DNA of 64,000 nucleotides from Hymenobacter sublimis (GCF_023101345.1 NZ_CP095848.1:1115501-1179500), one strand, 5' to 3'; shown: positions 1 through 8,354, numbered from the stretch's first letter. Program-made: numbers and translations. The notes: a model not told the origin generated them from the letters alone.

Positions 1-7
1 AACGCTC

Positions 8-35
8 TGAGGTGGTCGGGTAAAAACAGACAGTG
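8..35 (+). repeat. IS3 element left terminal inverted repeat
   Basis: It begins TGAGGTGGTCGGG and matches the reverse complement of 1218-1245 at 24 of 28 positions. The mismatches are at repeat positions 3, 11, 12 and 21. Confidence 0.85.
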
Positions 36-58
36 GCAAGTCTTATCTTCCACTGCTC

Positions 59-349
59 ATACCCAACAAAACACTTCCAAGCGGCTCGCCGCTGACCCGC
101 AAGAAATATACGTCGGCCTTTAAAGCCGAATGCGTGCGCCAAGTGGCCGCTGGGGCCCGGCAAACCGATGTGGCCCGCCCTTAGGGTCTGTCGCCCGCCT
201 TGCTCGGCCGCTGGCAACGTCAGGCTGTGCCGAGCAGCGCGGAGCGTGACGAGATTAAGCGCTTGCGCGCTGAGCTCAAACGCGTGGAACAGGAGCGCGA
301 TATGTTAAAAAAAGTCGTGACCATCTTTGCACAACCGCCTCCGTCATGA
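59..349 (+). pseudogene. IS3 orfA, broken by a nonsense codon
   Basis: The frame from 59 to the TGA at 347-349 encodes a typical orfA: an N-terminal helix-turn-helix segment (KKYTSAFKAECVRQVAAG) followed by a leucine/charged coiled coil (RLRAELKRVEQERDMLKK). Two lesions are visible. The expected initiator at 59-61 is ATA, and a TAG at 182-184 sits where family members have a leucine just before GLSP. The TAG needs only one base change from TTG. The A7 run at 307-313 followed by GTC is a plausible -1 slippage site for making an OrfAB fusion. The orfA stop overlaps the orfB start (ATGA). Confidence 0.8.
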
Positions 350-1215
350 GCCGTTACCAGTTCATCGAGCAGGTTGCGGCCGCCGAGCTGGTACAGGTGC
401 TCTGCCGCGTGCTACACGTCAGCCCGGCCGGCTATTATCAGTGGCGGAGCCGGGTAGCGCGCCCAATGCCCGCTTGGGAGCCTGCGGCCACCGCCGCCTT
501 TTCGCGTCACGCCCAGCGCTACGGCACTCGACGTCTGCGGGCAGAATTGCAGGCGGAAGGGTACAATGTTGGACGCTATGCCCTGCGTACTTGGCTGCGT
601 CGCCGCAGCTTGCACGCGCTCAGCACGCGGCTGCAACGCCCGCGTACCACTGTGGCCAACCCAGCGACCGTCGTGGCCGAAAGCCTACTCCTCGGCCAGC
701 CCGCGTCCACGGCCCCGAACCGGGTCTGGGTCGGCGACATTGCCTATCTGCCGCTCATCGGTGGGCGCTGGTGTTATCTGGCCACGTGGCGCGATACCTA
801 CTCGCGGCGCGTGGTCGGTTGGCACCTCGACCAGCACATGCCCACCGAACTGGTGCTCATGGCCCTGGAGCAGGCCCTGACGCTACGCCAACCGGCTCCT
901 GGCCTAATTAATCACGCCGACTGCAGCAGTCAATATACCAGCGCGGCTTGCAGAGCGCGCATCGAAAAAGCCCACGCGCTGGCTAGCTATAGCCGGCCGG
1001 GCAACCCGTACGATAACGCGCAGGCCGAGGCCGGGTGGAGCACGCTTAAAACGGAATTGCTACCCCACGGCGGCGCGTTTGCCAGCCTCGAAGAGGCCCG
1101 CTTGGAGGTAGCCTACTACCTCGACACTTACTTCAATCTTGACCGCCGCCACTCCGCCTTAGGCTACTATTCACCGCATCAATTCGAACGCGACTTCCAA
1201 ACCAGCTTATCTTAG
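346..1215 (+). CDS. IS3-family transposase OrfB (DDE integrase core)
   Basis: This 289-residue protein has the HTH_21-like N-terminus of IS3 OrfB (HVSPAGYYQWRSR) and an rve integrase core. The catalytic triad is intact: D131 (WVGDIAY), D192 (NHADCSSQYTS) and E228 (NAQAEAGWSTLK). There are 35 residues between the second D and the E, the classical DD(35)E spacing. The start ATG overlaps the orfA stop, which fits translational coupling. In IS3 elements the active enzyme is an OrfAB fusion made by -1 frameshifting, and the nonsense codon in orfA should prevent that here. OrfB alone may still be translated by reinitiation. Confidence 0.93.
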   Translation: MSRYQFIEQVAAAELVQVLCRVLHVSPAGYYQWRSRVARPMPAWEPAATAAFSRHAQRYGTRRLRAELQAEGYNVGRYALRTWLRRRSLHALSTRLQRPRTTVANPATVVAESLLLGQPASTAPNRVWVGDIAYLPLIGGRWCYLATWRDTYSRRVVGWHLDQHMPTELVLMALEQALTLRQPAPGLINHADCSSQYTSAACRARIEKAHALASYSRPGNPYDNAQAEAGWSTLKTELLPHGGAFASLEEARLEVAYYLDTYFNLDRRHSALGYYSPHQFERDFQTSLS

Positions 1216-1217
1216 CG

Positions 1218-1245
1218 CACTGTCCGTTTTTACTGGACCACCCCA
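1218..1245 (-). repeat. IS3 element right terminal inverted repeat
   Basis: The reverse complement begins TGGGGTGGTCCAG and pairs with 8-35. The repeat starts two bases after the orfB stop codon, as is usual for compact IS3 elements. Confidence 0.85.
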
Positions 1246-1493
1246 ATTACCTATTTCAATGACATCCTGATTTTCTGCCTAAAGAACATCTTCTGGCTCA
1301 GCTACACCCGGGCCAACCTGATTCTCCATTATGTAGTACGGGCTGAAGGGGCACACTCCCAGGTGATTATCCGCATTCGATTGACTATAAAAACGATTCT
1401 CCAGTATTGTTCAAATGGGGGCTGTGCTAAACAACTTCGTTTAGCACAGCCCCCGTTGGCAGAAGGGTTGAGCATACTGCCCGGAGGCTACCA
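1246..1493 (+). other. 248-bp gap with an open frame lacking a start
   Basis: The plus frame stays open from the end of orfB (1216) to a TAA at 1495-1497, giving about 80 codons after the insertion element (YFNDILIFCLKNIFWLSYT and onward). There is no ATG and no recognisable domain. It could be the tail of a gene interrupted by the IS, or chance. The last part overlaps the terminator hairpin of the minus-strand gene, which argues against current coding. Confidence 0.3.
1417..1454 (-). terminator. Terminator hairpin after the DUF6633-like gene
   Basis: A perfect 15-bp stem (GGGGGCTGTGCTAAA with its complement) closes an 8-base loop. It lies about 40 bp beyond the stop of the minus-strand gene ending at 1494. 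The following minus-strand bases (ATTTGA) form only a weak U tract. Confidence 0.75.
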
Positions 1494-2210
1494 CTAAGCG
1501 GCGTCCTGCTGCGGTGCCTCCGGTGCAGAATCTGTTGCTATTTCTGCGACTAGGCTTTCCTCCATGAGGCGGTGGGCATAGTAAGCGGCGCGTTGGCGTT
1601 GGTATTCTTCTTCGTCGAAATTGAGGGCGGGAAGGGCTATTGCGTCCTGCAGCTTGGCGGACAGCTCTATAGGCAAGCTGCCAAGCAGGTCCGGCACCGG
1701 TTGGGCTTTTTGCTGCCGGTGTTCTGCTTCGATTCGCTGCGCCTTGCTGTCGAAGTACTTCTCTAGCATCTCCATGACCTTGGGCCCGGACAGCGCGTTG
1801 TAGAAATTTTGCCCGCTCCATTTCGCCTCTTTCAGGGCTAGCATCACGTCCTTGAGGCTGTCGTGCGAATATTTCTGCAGGATCATTTCCGCTGTTTCGA
1901 TGAGGTCGGCTGCTTCCATGCCGTCCTTGACCTTGAGCGAATCCTGGAAGGTTTTGAGCAGGAACACAACCAGCATCAGCAACAGCTTCTCGCCGAGGCG
2001 GTCGGCTTTGCGCAACTGGAACAGCTTGGGGGCGTGGTGAGCTACGGCCGGGGTAAGACCCGATTGAATGTCGACGAGCAGCAGCTTCATCTGAGTCAGG
2101 ACTGGGCTCTGGCCAGATGCGATGCTAACGACCGTATTTTCCTTCAAGGTATTGATCAACAACTGCTCCGACGTCGGCGAGGGTTTCGTGTTGGTGAGAG
2201 CGTTTGGCAT
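1494..2210 (-). CDS. Helical mobile-element protein, DUF6633-like
   Basis: This is a 238-residue protein of unknown function. The central part (ADLIETAEMILQKYSH, then ALKEAKWSGQNFYNAL and MEMLEKYF) recalls a helical family found beside replication genes of Bacteroidota plasmids and integrative elements, which I associate with DUF6633 from memory. The C-terminal third is charged and may be a coiled coil. The open frame extends to 2288, but that extension is a proline/leucine shadow of the overlapping neighbour, so I prefer the ATG at 2208-2210. It overlaps the 3' end of the HTH gene by 86 bp in another frame, which suggests coupled translation. It is likely the second gene of a plasmid-type replication or maintenance module. 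Confidence 0.55.
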   Translation of the reverse strand: MPNALTNTKPSPTSEQLLINTLKENTVVSIASGQSPVLTQMKLLLVDIQSGLTPAVAHHAPKLFQLRKADRLGEKLLLMLVVFLLKTFQDSLKVKDGMEAADLIETAEMILQKYSHDSLKDVMLALKEAKWSGQNFYNALSGPKVMEMLEKYFDSKAQRIEAEHRQQKAQPVPDLLGSLPIELSAKLQDAIALPALNFDEEEYQRQRAAYYAHRLMEESLVAEIATDSAPEAPQQDAA

Positions 2211-3132
2211 GGGAAGAGGCTGAAGCGTATGCATGGGAAGAAGAGGCAGGAGAGGAAGAAGTGGTTTTGAGTTTCTGGTCTTTGGCATCGCGCAACATCC
2301 AGTTGCACATCATCGGCAGCCAGTTGGCGTTGCGCGCATCCTTGCTTTCGGCCCAGGTGCGAATGACTTCGTGGTAGTAGTGCAGGTCGGCGTGGGCGTA
2401 GTCGGTGCCTTGCAGCGCTTCGACGAAAGCATCAGCATCGGCGTAGGGGCTCTCGGCAAAGGGGTGCTGCGGGGCCGACTTGGGTTTGGTCCGGGCAGCC
2501 CGTGACCGGGAAGCAGGGGGGGCGGCCGCAACGATGGGGGATGAAGGGCTAGTCGTCAGAGGCGAAGCAGCATCCCCTTCTTTCTCGATTTCTCCATATT
2601 GAGCGCGCGCCGCAGCTTCGGCTGCCACACCCCCGGTAGGGGTTAGATGAATATTTGCTTTGGAATTTACCCTGGTATTTATGCCGGCAGATTTCGCAGG
2701 CACTTCCTGCAGATTTCGCAGGGAGTCGTTGCGGATTTCGCGGGCACTAGCAGCAGAATCCGCAGCCACTAGCGCTTCGCTTGCCTGCGAATTCCGCAGG
2801 AGCTTTGCCGATTGATTATCAGTCAATAAGTTGGGCAAGGTAGGTGTGAGCTGGCGTTTGTGTCGGGCTTTAGGGTTAACCGTACGGGCCAGCAAGCCCT
2901 GCTCGTGGAGCTGCTTGATAGCGTCGCCGACGGTGCGCAGGCCAATGCCGAGGCGGGCGGCGAAGTGTTCGTCGCTGGCGAAGACGTGCTTCTTGACTTT
3001 ATAGAGGTCGATGACCTCTGCCAGGATGAGTTTGGCCGTCAGCGTAATGCCTTCCAGGGCCAGCACATCAGCGGGTACGATGAGGGCGCGGAGCTTAGTA
3101 ACCGCAATAGGAGAGGGGTTGGTCGTCTTCAT
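2125..3132 (-). CDS. Replication-initiator-like winged-helix protein
   Basis: This 335-residue protein has an N-terminal winged helix-turn-helix at about residues 25-95 (TAKLILAEVIDLYKVKKH, then GIGLRTVGDAIKQLHEQGLL). A long Ala/Ser/Pro-rich linker follows. The C-terminal segment (YYHEVIRTWAESKDARNANW, then LPMMCNWMLRD) resembles the C-terminus of DnaD- or phage-O-like replication proteins. The architecture suggests an initiator or loader of a plasmid or prophage, but no specific family can be proved here. The start ATG overlaps the TAA of a short upstream frame (TAATG). A decayed, internally deleted copy lies at 9200-9347, so this module family has been in the locus more than once. Confidence 0.6.
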   Translation of the reverse strand: MKTTNPSPIAVTKLRALIVPADVLALEGITLTAKLILAEVIDLYKVKKHVFASDEHFAARLGIGLRTVGDAIKQLHEQGLLARTVNPKARHKRQLTPTLPNLLTDNQSAKLLRNSQASEALVAADSAASAREIRNDSLRNLQEVPAKSAGINTRVNSKANIHLTPTGGVAAEAAARAQYGEIEKEGDAASPLTTSPSSPIVAAAPPASRSRAARTKPKSAPQHPFAESPYADADAFVEALQGTDYAHADLHYYHEVIRTWAESKDARNANWLPMMCNWMLRDAKDQKLKTTSSSPASSSHAYASASSHAKRSHQHETLADVGAVVDQYLEGKYGR

Positions 3133-3251
3133 TACGCCACGCCCTCCTGCTGCGAAATGGTAAAATCGTCAAGATTGACGAGGCGGCTAAAGGCCGCTAT
3201 AGCTTCTAAATCCTGGCGCCAATAGTTCGATATTTCACTACCTGGGCCCAC
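3132..3251 (-). CDS. Possible 39-aa leader peptide of the rep-like gene
   Basis: A short frame with a GTG start (3249-3251) encodes a 39-residue peptide ending NLDDFTISQQEGVA. Its TAA overlaps the ATG of the 335-residue HTH gene (TAATG), the arrangement seen for coupled leader peptides in plasmid rep genes. The amino-acid composition looks protein-like, with no low-complexity bias, and no homologue is recognised. The frame is open further upstream through the hairpin at 3253-3298, so it could also be the tail of a decayed gene. Confidence 0.35.
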   Translation of the reverse strand: MGPGSEISNYWRQDLEAIAAFSRLVNLDDFTISQQEGVA

Positions 3252-3252
3252 C

Positions 3253-3298
3253 AAACCGGACTTAGCACGTTTTATCGTGGTAAGTCCGGTTTTTTTTT
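3253..3298 (+). terminator. Strong hairpin with T-run upstream of the rep-like gene
   Basis: A 17-bp stem with a single mismatch (AAACCGGACTTAGCACG and its complement) and a 6-base loop is followed on the plus strand by a run of T to 3298. No plus-strand gene precedes it. It could end an antisense RNA over the rep leader, or terminate the minus-strand remnant that stops at 3303. Confidence 0.6.
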
Positions 3299-3302
3299 GC
3301 TG

Positions 3303-3698
3303 TTAGTGGCTGAAACCAGCTTCAAGCTTCATGCGAAATGCCTGTTGCAGCAGTTCACCGGTCGGATGAACAAGGATAGTTTGCCTATTGCTTGCCGTAT
3401 GGTCTTGCTAGTGCCCGTTAGGCACTCCGCGGGGTCGGGCAGAGCAGTGCCTCGCAGAGTGCCCAGCACGAGCTAGCCTTATGCAGGTTGGGTAATTTAT
3501 ATGGCACAAATGACTCTAGAAGCGGTAAAAAGGCGCGTATTCTGAGGCACCCTTCCTCCGCCGAAATTCGGCAACTTGTCTTCGTGTTATGTTCCGTTTT
3601 AGGCTAGTGTGGCCTCCACCGGGCTCAACTGCACGGCGCAGCACAGGCGCTTGTCGTCGCGGCGCTGGACTAACTCAGTCACGTGCAGACGACAGTAT
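3303..3698 (-). other. Intergenic stretch with a C-terminal gene remnant
   Basis: Next to 3303 the minus strand has about 34 open codons without a start, ending LLQQAFRMKLEAGFSH and a TAA at 3303-3305. A terminator hairpin follows directly. This looks like the 3' end of a lost gene. The rest, to the purK stop, holds small hairpins (for example AGTGCC/GGCACT near 3410-3426) but no gene that I can support. Confidence 0.3.
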
Positions 3699-4949
3699 CT
3701 AAATGGCGTCCAGCCCCAGCAAGCCAAGCAGACCAGCGGCGCGGCGCGCTACGGTTTTGACACTGGCGACATCTGGACCAGTGATGGTCAGGTGGCCCAT
3801 CTTGCGGCCTGCGCGGGCCTGCACCTTGCCGTACAGGTGCAGGTGCGTTCCGGGCAGGCTTAGCACGGCGTGCCAGTCCGGCTCACGCAGTTGCCCGCTG
3901 GCGTCAAACCACACCTCGCCGAGTAGATTGAGCATGATGGCCGGGGAATGCTGGCGCGGCTGCGGCAAGGGCAAGCCCGCCATGGCATGGACCTGCAGGT
4001 CGAACTGCGACGCGTCACAGGCATCCAGGGTATAGTGGCCGCTGTTGTGCGGGCGCGGAGCCATTTCGTTGACCACCAGCACGCCGTGCTCACTGCCGTC
4101 ATCCACCACAAAAAACTCGACGCACAGCACGCCAACGTAGCCCAGATGGTGCGCGATGGAAACGGCCGCGTCGCGGGCTCTAGTGGCCAGGGCAGGCGGC
4201 ATGTTTTCTTCGTAGGCGTGGGTAACGGCCAAAATACCATCGACGTGCACGTTGCGCTGGGGCGCGAAGCTGACAACTTGCCCGTCCCAGCCGCGCGCCA
4301 CTAGTACCGAACACTCGGCGGTGAGCGGCAGCATCTTTTCCAGCACGCAGGCCACGCCGCCCAACTCCGCCCAGGCGGCGGCCAGTTCAGCGGAGGTCTT
4401 GAGGCGAACCTGGCCCTTGCCATCGTAGCCCATGCGCGCGGTTTTCAGGATGCCGGGCAGCAAATCCGCCCGGTCCGCCTGGACGGCTTGTAGCTGGGCC
4501 AGCGTTTCAATCACGGCATAAGGCGCGCAGTTCACTCCCGACACGTCCGCGCAGGCGGTGAAGTGGGCTTTTTCCTCGATGCGGTTTTGGGCAATGCCCA
4601 CTACGGCCGCGCCCGGCGCCACGGGTCGGGTCCGCGCCAACGTTTGCAGGGCCTGGGCCGGCACGTTCTCAAACTCAGTGGTGATGGCCTGGCAAAGCTG
4701 AGCTAGTTGCGCTAGCCCGGTCGGGTCATCGTAGTTGGTCTGGATGTGGTGGTGACTCACTAGCCCGGCTGGGCTTTGCGCGTCGGGTTCCAGCACGGCG
4801 GTGAAGTAGCCCAGGCGCTGGGCGGCATGCACAAACATCCTACCCAGCTGGCCGCCCCCTAGCACTCCCAATGTGGCCCGCTGGCCCGCGGCGTCCACAC
4901 TGCCCGGGTAAATCGGGGTCATAGCTGCAACGTGATTGTCGGCGTTCAT
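3699..4949 (-). CDS. purK: N5-carboxyaminoimidazole ribonucleotide synthase
   Basis: PurK uses ATP and bicarbonate to carboxylate AIR to N5-CAIR in de novo purine synthesis, in the cytoplasm. The 416-residue protein starts with the nucleotide-binding loop [11 protein letters not shown] (about 28-38). It continues with an ATP-grasp core ([21 protein letters not shown] earlier; [22 protein letters not shown]) and a C-terminal PurK domain. It is slightly longer than most PurK proteins because of about 25 extra N-terminal residues. Its ATG overlaps the purE stop by four bases (ATGA), giving a purE-purK operon in which the two products act in sequence. Confidence 0.96.
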   Translation of the reverse strand: MNADNHVAAMTPIYPGSVDAAGQRATLGVLGGGQLGRMFVHAAQRLGYFTAVLEPDAQSPAGLVSHHHIQTNYDDPTGLAQLAQLCQAITTEFENVPAQALQTLARTRPVAPGAAVVGIAQNRIEEKAHFTACADVSGVNCAPYAVIETLAQLQAVQADRADLLPGILKTARMGYDGKGQVRLKTSAELAAAWAELGGVACVLEKMLPLTAECSVLVARGWDGQVVSFAPQRNVHVDGILAVTHAYEENMPPALATRARDAAVSIAHHLGYVGVLCVEFFVVDDGSEHGVLVVNEMAPRPHNSGHYTLDACDASQFDLQVHAMAGLPLPQPRQHSPAIMLNLLGEVWFDASGQLREPDWHAVLSLPGTHLHLYGKVQARAGRKMGHLTITGPDVASVKTVARRAAGLLGLLGLDAI

Positions 4950-5482
4950 ATGGGCAAGGTCATGGCGCGAGCGGCTTCGGTTTGTTCGGCGCGAAATGCC
5001 TGCAGCTTGGCCGCCAGGTTCGCGTCGTGCAGGGCCAGCTGGCTTACCGCAAACAGCGCGGCATTGGCCGCCCCGGCAGTGCCAATGGCAAACGTGGCCA
5101 CGGGTATTCCTTTGGGCATTTGCACGATGCTGTGCAGCGAGTCTACCCCCTGCAAATGGCGGCTGGCCACGGGTACGCCTAGCACGGGCACCGTGGTTTT
5201 GGCGGCCATCATACCCGGCAGGTGGGCGGCCCCACCCGCGCCGGCAATAATGGCCTGCAGGCCCCGCGGCCCGGCTTGTTCGGCGTAGGCAAACAGGTCG
5301 TCGGGCATGCGGTGGGCCGACACTACACGCGCTTCGTGGGCCACGCCAAATTGCGTGAGAATCTGCACGGCATGCTGCATGGTGTCCCAGTCGCTGCTGG
5401 AGCCCATGACCACGCCAATCAGGGGCGTGGCCGAGGCGGCGCTAGGGGTATCGGGGGTGTTGGAGGTGGAAAGGGTGTTCAT
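4946..5482 (-). CDS. purE: N5-CAIR mutase, catalytic subunit
   Basis: PurE (178 residues) converts N5-CAIR to CAIR. The class I signatures are present: the phosphate-binding loop [13 protein letters not shown] (about 23-35), the catalytic histidine in SAHRMPDD (H57), and [13 protein letters not shown]. Pairing with PurK supports the class I mutase reaction rather than direct AIR carboxylation. The N-terminal 20 residues (Ser/Thr/Pro-rich) are probably disordered. A copy of a dispersed repeat begins about 19 bp upstream, so the promoter must lie in or beyond that repeat. Confidence 0.96.
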   Translation of the reverse strand: MNTLSTSNTPDTPSAASATPLIGVVMGSSSDWDTMQHAVQILTQFGVAHEARVVSAHRMPDDLFAYAEQAGPRGLQAIIAGAGGAAHLPGMMAAKTTVPVLGVPVASRHLQGVDSLHSIVQMPKGIPVATFAIGTAGAANAALFAVSQLALHDANLAAKLQAFRAEQTEAARAMTLPI

Positions 5483-5500
5483 TAAAAATATTTGTTGTCC

Positions 5501-5546
5501 TGCTTGATCTGGCGTCCGCTTGTCGAAGCATCTCTACCGCTTCGTT
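5501..5546 (+). repeat. Dispersed 46-bp repeat, copy 1
   Basis: The sequence matches 35263-35308 at 45 of 46 positions. Its last 28 bases are the perfect reverse complement of 5901-5928. The stop codon and last residues of the 112-residue gene (5534) lie inside it. It is likely a REP-type dispersed repeat of this genome. Confidence 0.85.
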
Positions 5547-5872
5547 AGCCCATCAAGGTTACTCCATTTGTCAGTTAAGTCAGCTGCTGATGGATCAATA
5601 TCAATTACTTCGGCTTCGAAGTCGAACAGGATTGAAACAATAGCCGCAATATCTTCAGCGGCTAGGCTGACCCGATAGAAATCTGAAAAGCGTTCCTGTG
5701 GGGCGTTGTGCAAGCTGGGTTTGTCAATCTTGTCGTTTGACAGAATGCGGGTAATATGGTCAGCAAGATGCGCTTGGTCACGTTGCACCAAGATTCTGCG
5801 TGTAGCATTCAGAGTGGCAAAATCCAGAACGTCTCCGCGTTTTTTCAGCTGCTTGTATTGCTTCGCATCCAT
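5534..5872 (-). CDS. Unknown 112-aa protein bracketed by inverted repeats
   Basis: The protein is soluble, charged and predicted mostly helical in its first two thirds (DAKQYKQLKKRGDVLDF, then ADHITRILSNDK). An acidic C-terminus (FDFEAEVIDIDPSAADLTD) follows. No domain is recognised, and composition and codon use look genuinely coding. The gene sits alone between pyrC and purE with 28-bp perfect inverted repeats on both sides (5519-5546 and 5901-5928). Its stop codon and final TKR are encoded by the left repeat, so repeat insertion may have trimmed or replaced the original C-terminus. Confidence 0.6.
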   Translation of the reverse strand: MDAKQYKQLKKRGDVLDFATLNATRRILVQRDQAHLADHITRILSNDKIDKPSLHNAPQERFSDFYRVSLAAEDIAAIVSILFDFEAEVIDIDPSAADLTDKWSNLDGLTKR

Positions 5873-5900
5873 TGCTTTAACGGGTCAAGTGAGACAAATC

Positions 5901-5928
5901 AACGAAGCGGTAGAGATGCTTCGACAAG
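5901..5928 (-). repeat. Dispersed repeat, inverted copy 2
   Basis: This is a perfect 28-bp reverse complement of 5519-5546. Together they bracket a 410-bp unit that contains the 112-residue gene. Confidence 0.85.
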
Positions 5929-5966
5929 CTCAACAGGACGTTCTTTTTTTAGTCAGGTCCTAACTA

Positions 5967-7244
5967 TCAGCGCTCCAGCAGGATTTCTGTGCCTAGAATC
6001 ACCAAGTCCACTCGGCCTTTCAATGTCTGGTCGATAAAGGGTGTGTTCTGGGATTTAGATTTCATGAAGTCCCGCGTGAAAGTCGTTTCCGCTTCGGTAT
6101 CGAACAGAACACAATTGACTTCTTGGCCGACTTCGATGGCAGGTACCGGCAGACCCATCAGGCGGCGAGGCTCCGCCGAATAGCGCTTCACCACCAGGTC
6201 CCACCCGAATTTTCCAGGCTCTACGAAGAAGTGGTGGAGCGACACCAGAGCCGTATCCAGGCCGGTGATGCCGTTGGGGGCGCTGATAAAATCCTGGGCT
6301 TTTTCGAACGGCGTGTGCGGCGCGTGGTCAGTGGCAATGAGGTCAAATACGCCTTCCTTAAGCCCTTCGAGCAGGGCATCACAATCGGCTTGCGTGCGTA
6401 GCGGCGGGTTCATTTTATAGTTGGTGTCGTAGTCGCCGATGTGCTCGTCGGTGAACAGCAGGTGGTGCGGGGCTACCTCCGCCGTCACCTTCACATCACC
6501 GCGCGATTTCCACCAGCGGATGGTTTCCATGCCGAGCTTGCTGGAAACGTGCTGGATATGCACGTGCGCGCCCGCCGCCCGGGCCAGGCGAATGTCACGG
6601 TCGATGATGATTTCCTCGGCGCAGGCCGGCGAGCCTTTGATGCCGAGCCGGTAACTCATTACCCCTTCGTTCAGGGCGCGGGGCCCAGCCAGCTCCGGCA
6701 CCTCACAGTGGCTGGCGAAAAACATCCCAAATTCGGTGGCGTACTGCATGGCCCGCAGCAGCACCGCCGGGTCGCTGGTAGTATCCCCGTCGTCGGTGAG
6801 CATTTTCACCCCCAGTTCGCGCATGCCCTCGATTTCCGCCAGCTCCTTGCCCTCGCGGTTCTTAGTGACGCAGCCGGAAGTGTACACCGGAATGCGGGAC
6901 CGGTGCGTGGCATTTTCCAGCACGGTAGCCACCGCCGTTGCCGAGTCGAGGGCCGGGCGGGTGTTAGGCATCATGACCACGCCGGTCACGCCGCCGTTGA
7001 TGGCCGCTTCGCTACCCGTTGTGATGGTTTCCTTGTTCTCAAATCCGGGGGCGCGAAAATGGACGTGGGCATCAAACATGGCCGGCATCAGCACCCGGCC
7101 GCGCGCGTCGATGACGCGGGCACCCTCGGGCGGGGTTAGGTTGCTGCCGATGTCCTGAATTTTTCCTTCGACCATCAGGACATCGCCTTCGAGCAGTACG
7201 GGTGAGTTTTCGGAGGCGATGCGGGCGTTTTGAAGGAGAAGCAT
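5967..7244 (-). CDS. pyrC: Dihydroorotase
   Basis: This is a class I dihydroorotase that cyclises carbamoyl aspartate to dihydroorotate in pyrimidine synthesis. The amidohydrolase metal-site motif DAHVHFR and the late motif ATDHAPHT are intact, as are GVTGVVMMPNTRP and the substrate-side NYKMNPPLR. The open frame reaches 7271, but family N-termini match from MLLLQNARI, so I place the start at 7244 (425 residues). It is followed at a distance by purE and preceded by pyrB on the same strand. About 95 bp separate it from pyrB, so the two may be co-transcribed. Confidence 0.95.
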   Translation of the reverse strand: MLLLQNARIASENSPVLLEGDVLMVEGKIQDIGSNLTPPEGARVIDARGRVLMPAMFDAHVHFRAPGFENKETITTGSEAAINGGVTGVVMMPNTRPALDSATAVATVLENATHRSRIPVYTSGCVTKNREGKELAEIEGMRELGVKMLTDDGDTTSDPAVLLRAMQYATEFGMFFASHCEVPELAGPRALNEGVMSYRLGIKGSPACAEEIIIDRDIRLARAAGAHVHIQHVSSKLGMETIRWWKSRGDVKVTAEVAPHHLLFTDEHIGDYDTNYKMNPPLRTQADCDALLEGLKEGVFDLIATDHAPHTPFEKAQDFISAPNGITGLDTALVSLHHFFVEPGKFGWDLVVKRYSAEPRRLMGLPVPAIEVGQEVNCVLFDTEAETTFTRDFMKSKSQNTPFIDQTLKGRVDLVILGTEILLER

Positions 7245-7339
7245 GAATGTAGGAATGCTGTTAACTGGCAAGGGGGTGAGAATATTCGGGCGGTTGGAGA
7301 TGAAAATACACCGGCGGAACCAGCCGCCGCGTCCGGCAT

Positions 7340-8323
7340 TTAGGGCACAATTACTGTTGAGTCAGCTCGCTGCCGCGTGGCATACGTCGATTCTTGCTTT
7401 GGAAATTCTCCGCCCGGCGTGAGCCAGTCGAGCACGGCCATGCGGATGGAGATGCCGTTTTCAACTTGGTTGGTGATTAGGCTGCGCTCATAGTCCATGA
7501 CGGCGTCGCAGAGCTCCACTCCCCGGTTCACGGGGCCGGGGTGCATGATGTAGAGGCCTCGGTCGCGGATTTCCGCCAGCCGGGCGGTGGTGATGCCATA
7601 AACTCGGTGGTATTCCCGGACGCTGGGGAAAAACTGCACGTCCTGGCGCTCCATCTGCACGCGGAGCAGGTACACCACATCGGGCGCCCAGGCCATGGCC
7701 GCCTCATAGTCGGTGAAGCGGGGGATGCTTTCCGGGACATACTTGGGCACCAGGGAGCCCGGGCCCAGGTAAGCAACTTCAACGCCCAGCTTTTGCAGCA
7801 GGGTGCTGGTAGACCGCGCGACGCGGGAATGGAGGATATCCCCGATGATGAGGACTTTTTTGCCCCGAGGGTCGGGGAATTTCTCCTTGATGGTGAAGGC
7901 GTCCAGCAGGGCCTGGGTGGGGTGCTCGTGGGCCCCGTCGCCAGCATTGATGACCGAGGCCGTGGTTTGGCGGGCAATCATGCCAGGCAGGCCGGGATGA
8001 CCGTGGCGAACGACGATGTAGTCGGTGCGCATGGCTTGGAGCGTCTCAATCGTCTCGCGCACCGACTCGCCTTTGGTGATGGAGGAGTGGGCGACGTCGA
8101 AATTCGTCACTTCCGCCGAGAGGCGTTTGGCCGCGACTTCGAAGGAGGAGTGCGTTCGGGTGCTGGCCTCGTAGAACAGCATGAGCACGGACTTGCCCTC
8201 CAGGGCCGGAATTTTCTTCACCGAGTGGGTGAATAATTTTTTAAAGGACGTGGATTGGTCGAGCAGGAACTCGATTTCCTCACGGTGTAAGGAGGCGATG
8301 TCGAGCAGATCTTTACGTGCCAT
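7340..8323 (-). CDS. pyrB: Aspartate carbamoyltransferase catalytic chain
   Basis: PyrB (327 residues) joins carbamoyl phosphate and aspartate, the first committed step of pyrimidine synthesis. The carbamoyl-phosphate loop is FYEASTRTHSSFE (S54-T55-R56-T57-H58), the STRTH form known from Bacillus-type enzymes. HEHPTQALLD and HPGPVNRG are also present. No pyrI regulatory-chain gene lies nearby, which fits an unregulated trimer. A leader reading frame with an internal rho-independent terminator lies just upstream and probably controls expression. Confidence 0.96.
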   Translation of the reverse strand: MARKDLLDIASLHREEIEFLLDQSTSFKKLFTHSVKKIPALEGKSVLMLFYEASTRTHSSFEVAAKRLSAEVTNFDVAHSSITKGESVRETIETLQAMRTDYIVVRHGHPGLPGMIARQTTASVINAGDGAHEHPTQALLDAFTIKEKFPDPRGKKVLIIGDILHSRVARSTSTLLQKLGVEVAYLGPGSLVPKYVPESIPRFTDYEAAMAWAPDVVYLLRVQMERQDVQFFPSVREYHRVYGITTARLAEIRDRGLYIMHPGPVNRGVELCDAVMDYERSLITNQVENGISIRMAVLDWLTPGGEFPKQESTYATRQRADSTVIVP

Positions 8324-8354
8324 ACCGGAGTAGAGGAAAAGTGAGGTTGACTAG

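Larger units (their letters stand above)
8..1245 (+). mobile_element. IS3-family insertion sequence, orfA inactivated
   Basis: A complete element of about 1.24 kb is bounded by imperfect 28-bp terminal inverted repeats (8-35 and 1218-1245, 24 of 28 positions matching). It contains the usual IS3 pair: a short helix-turn-helix orfA and a DDE-transposase orfB in the -1 frame. No target-site duplication is visible, and only 7 bases precede the left end. orfA carries an in-frame stop and an ATA where the start should be, so the copy is probably not autonomous, although orfB is open. Confidence 0.9.
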
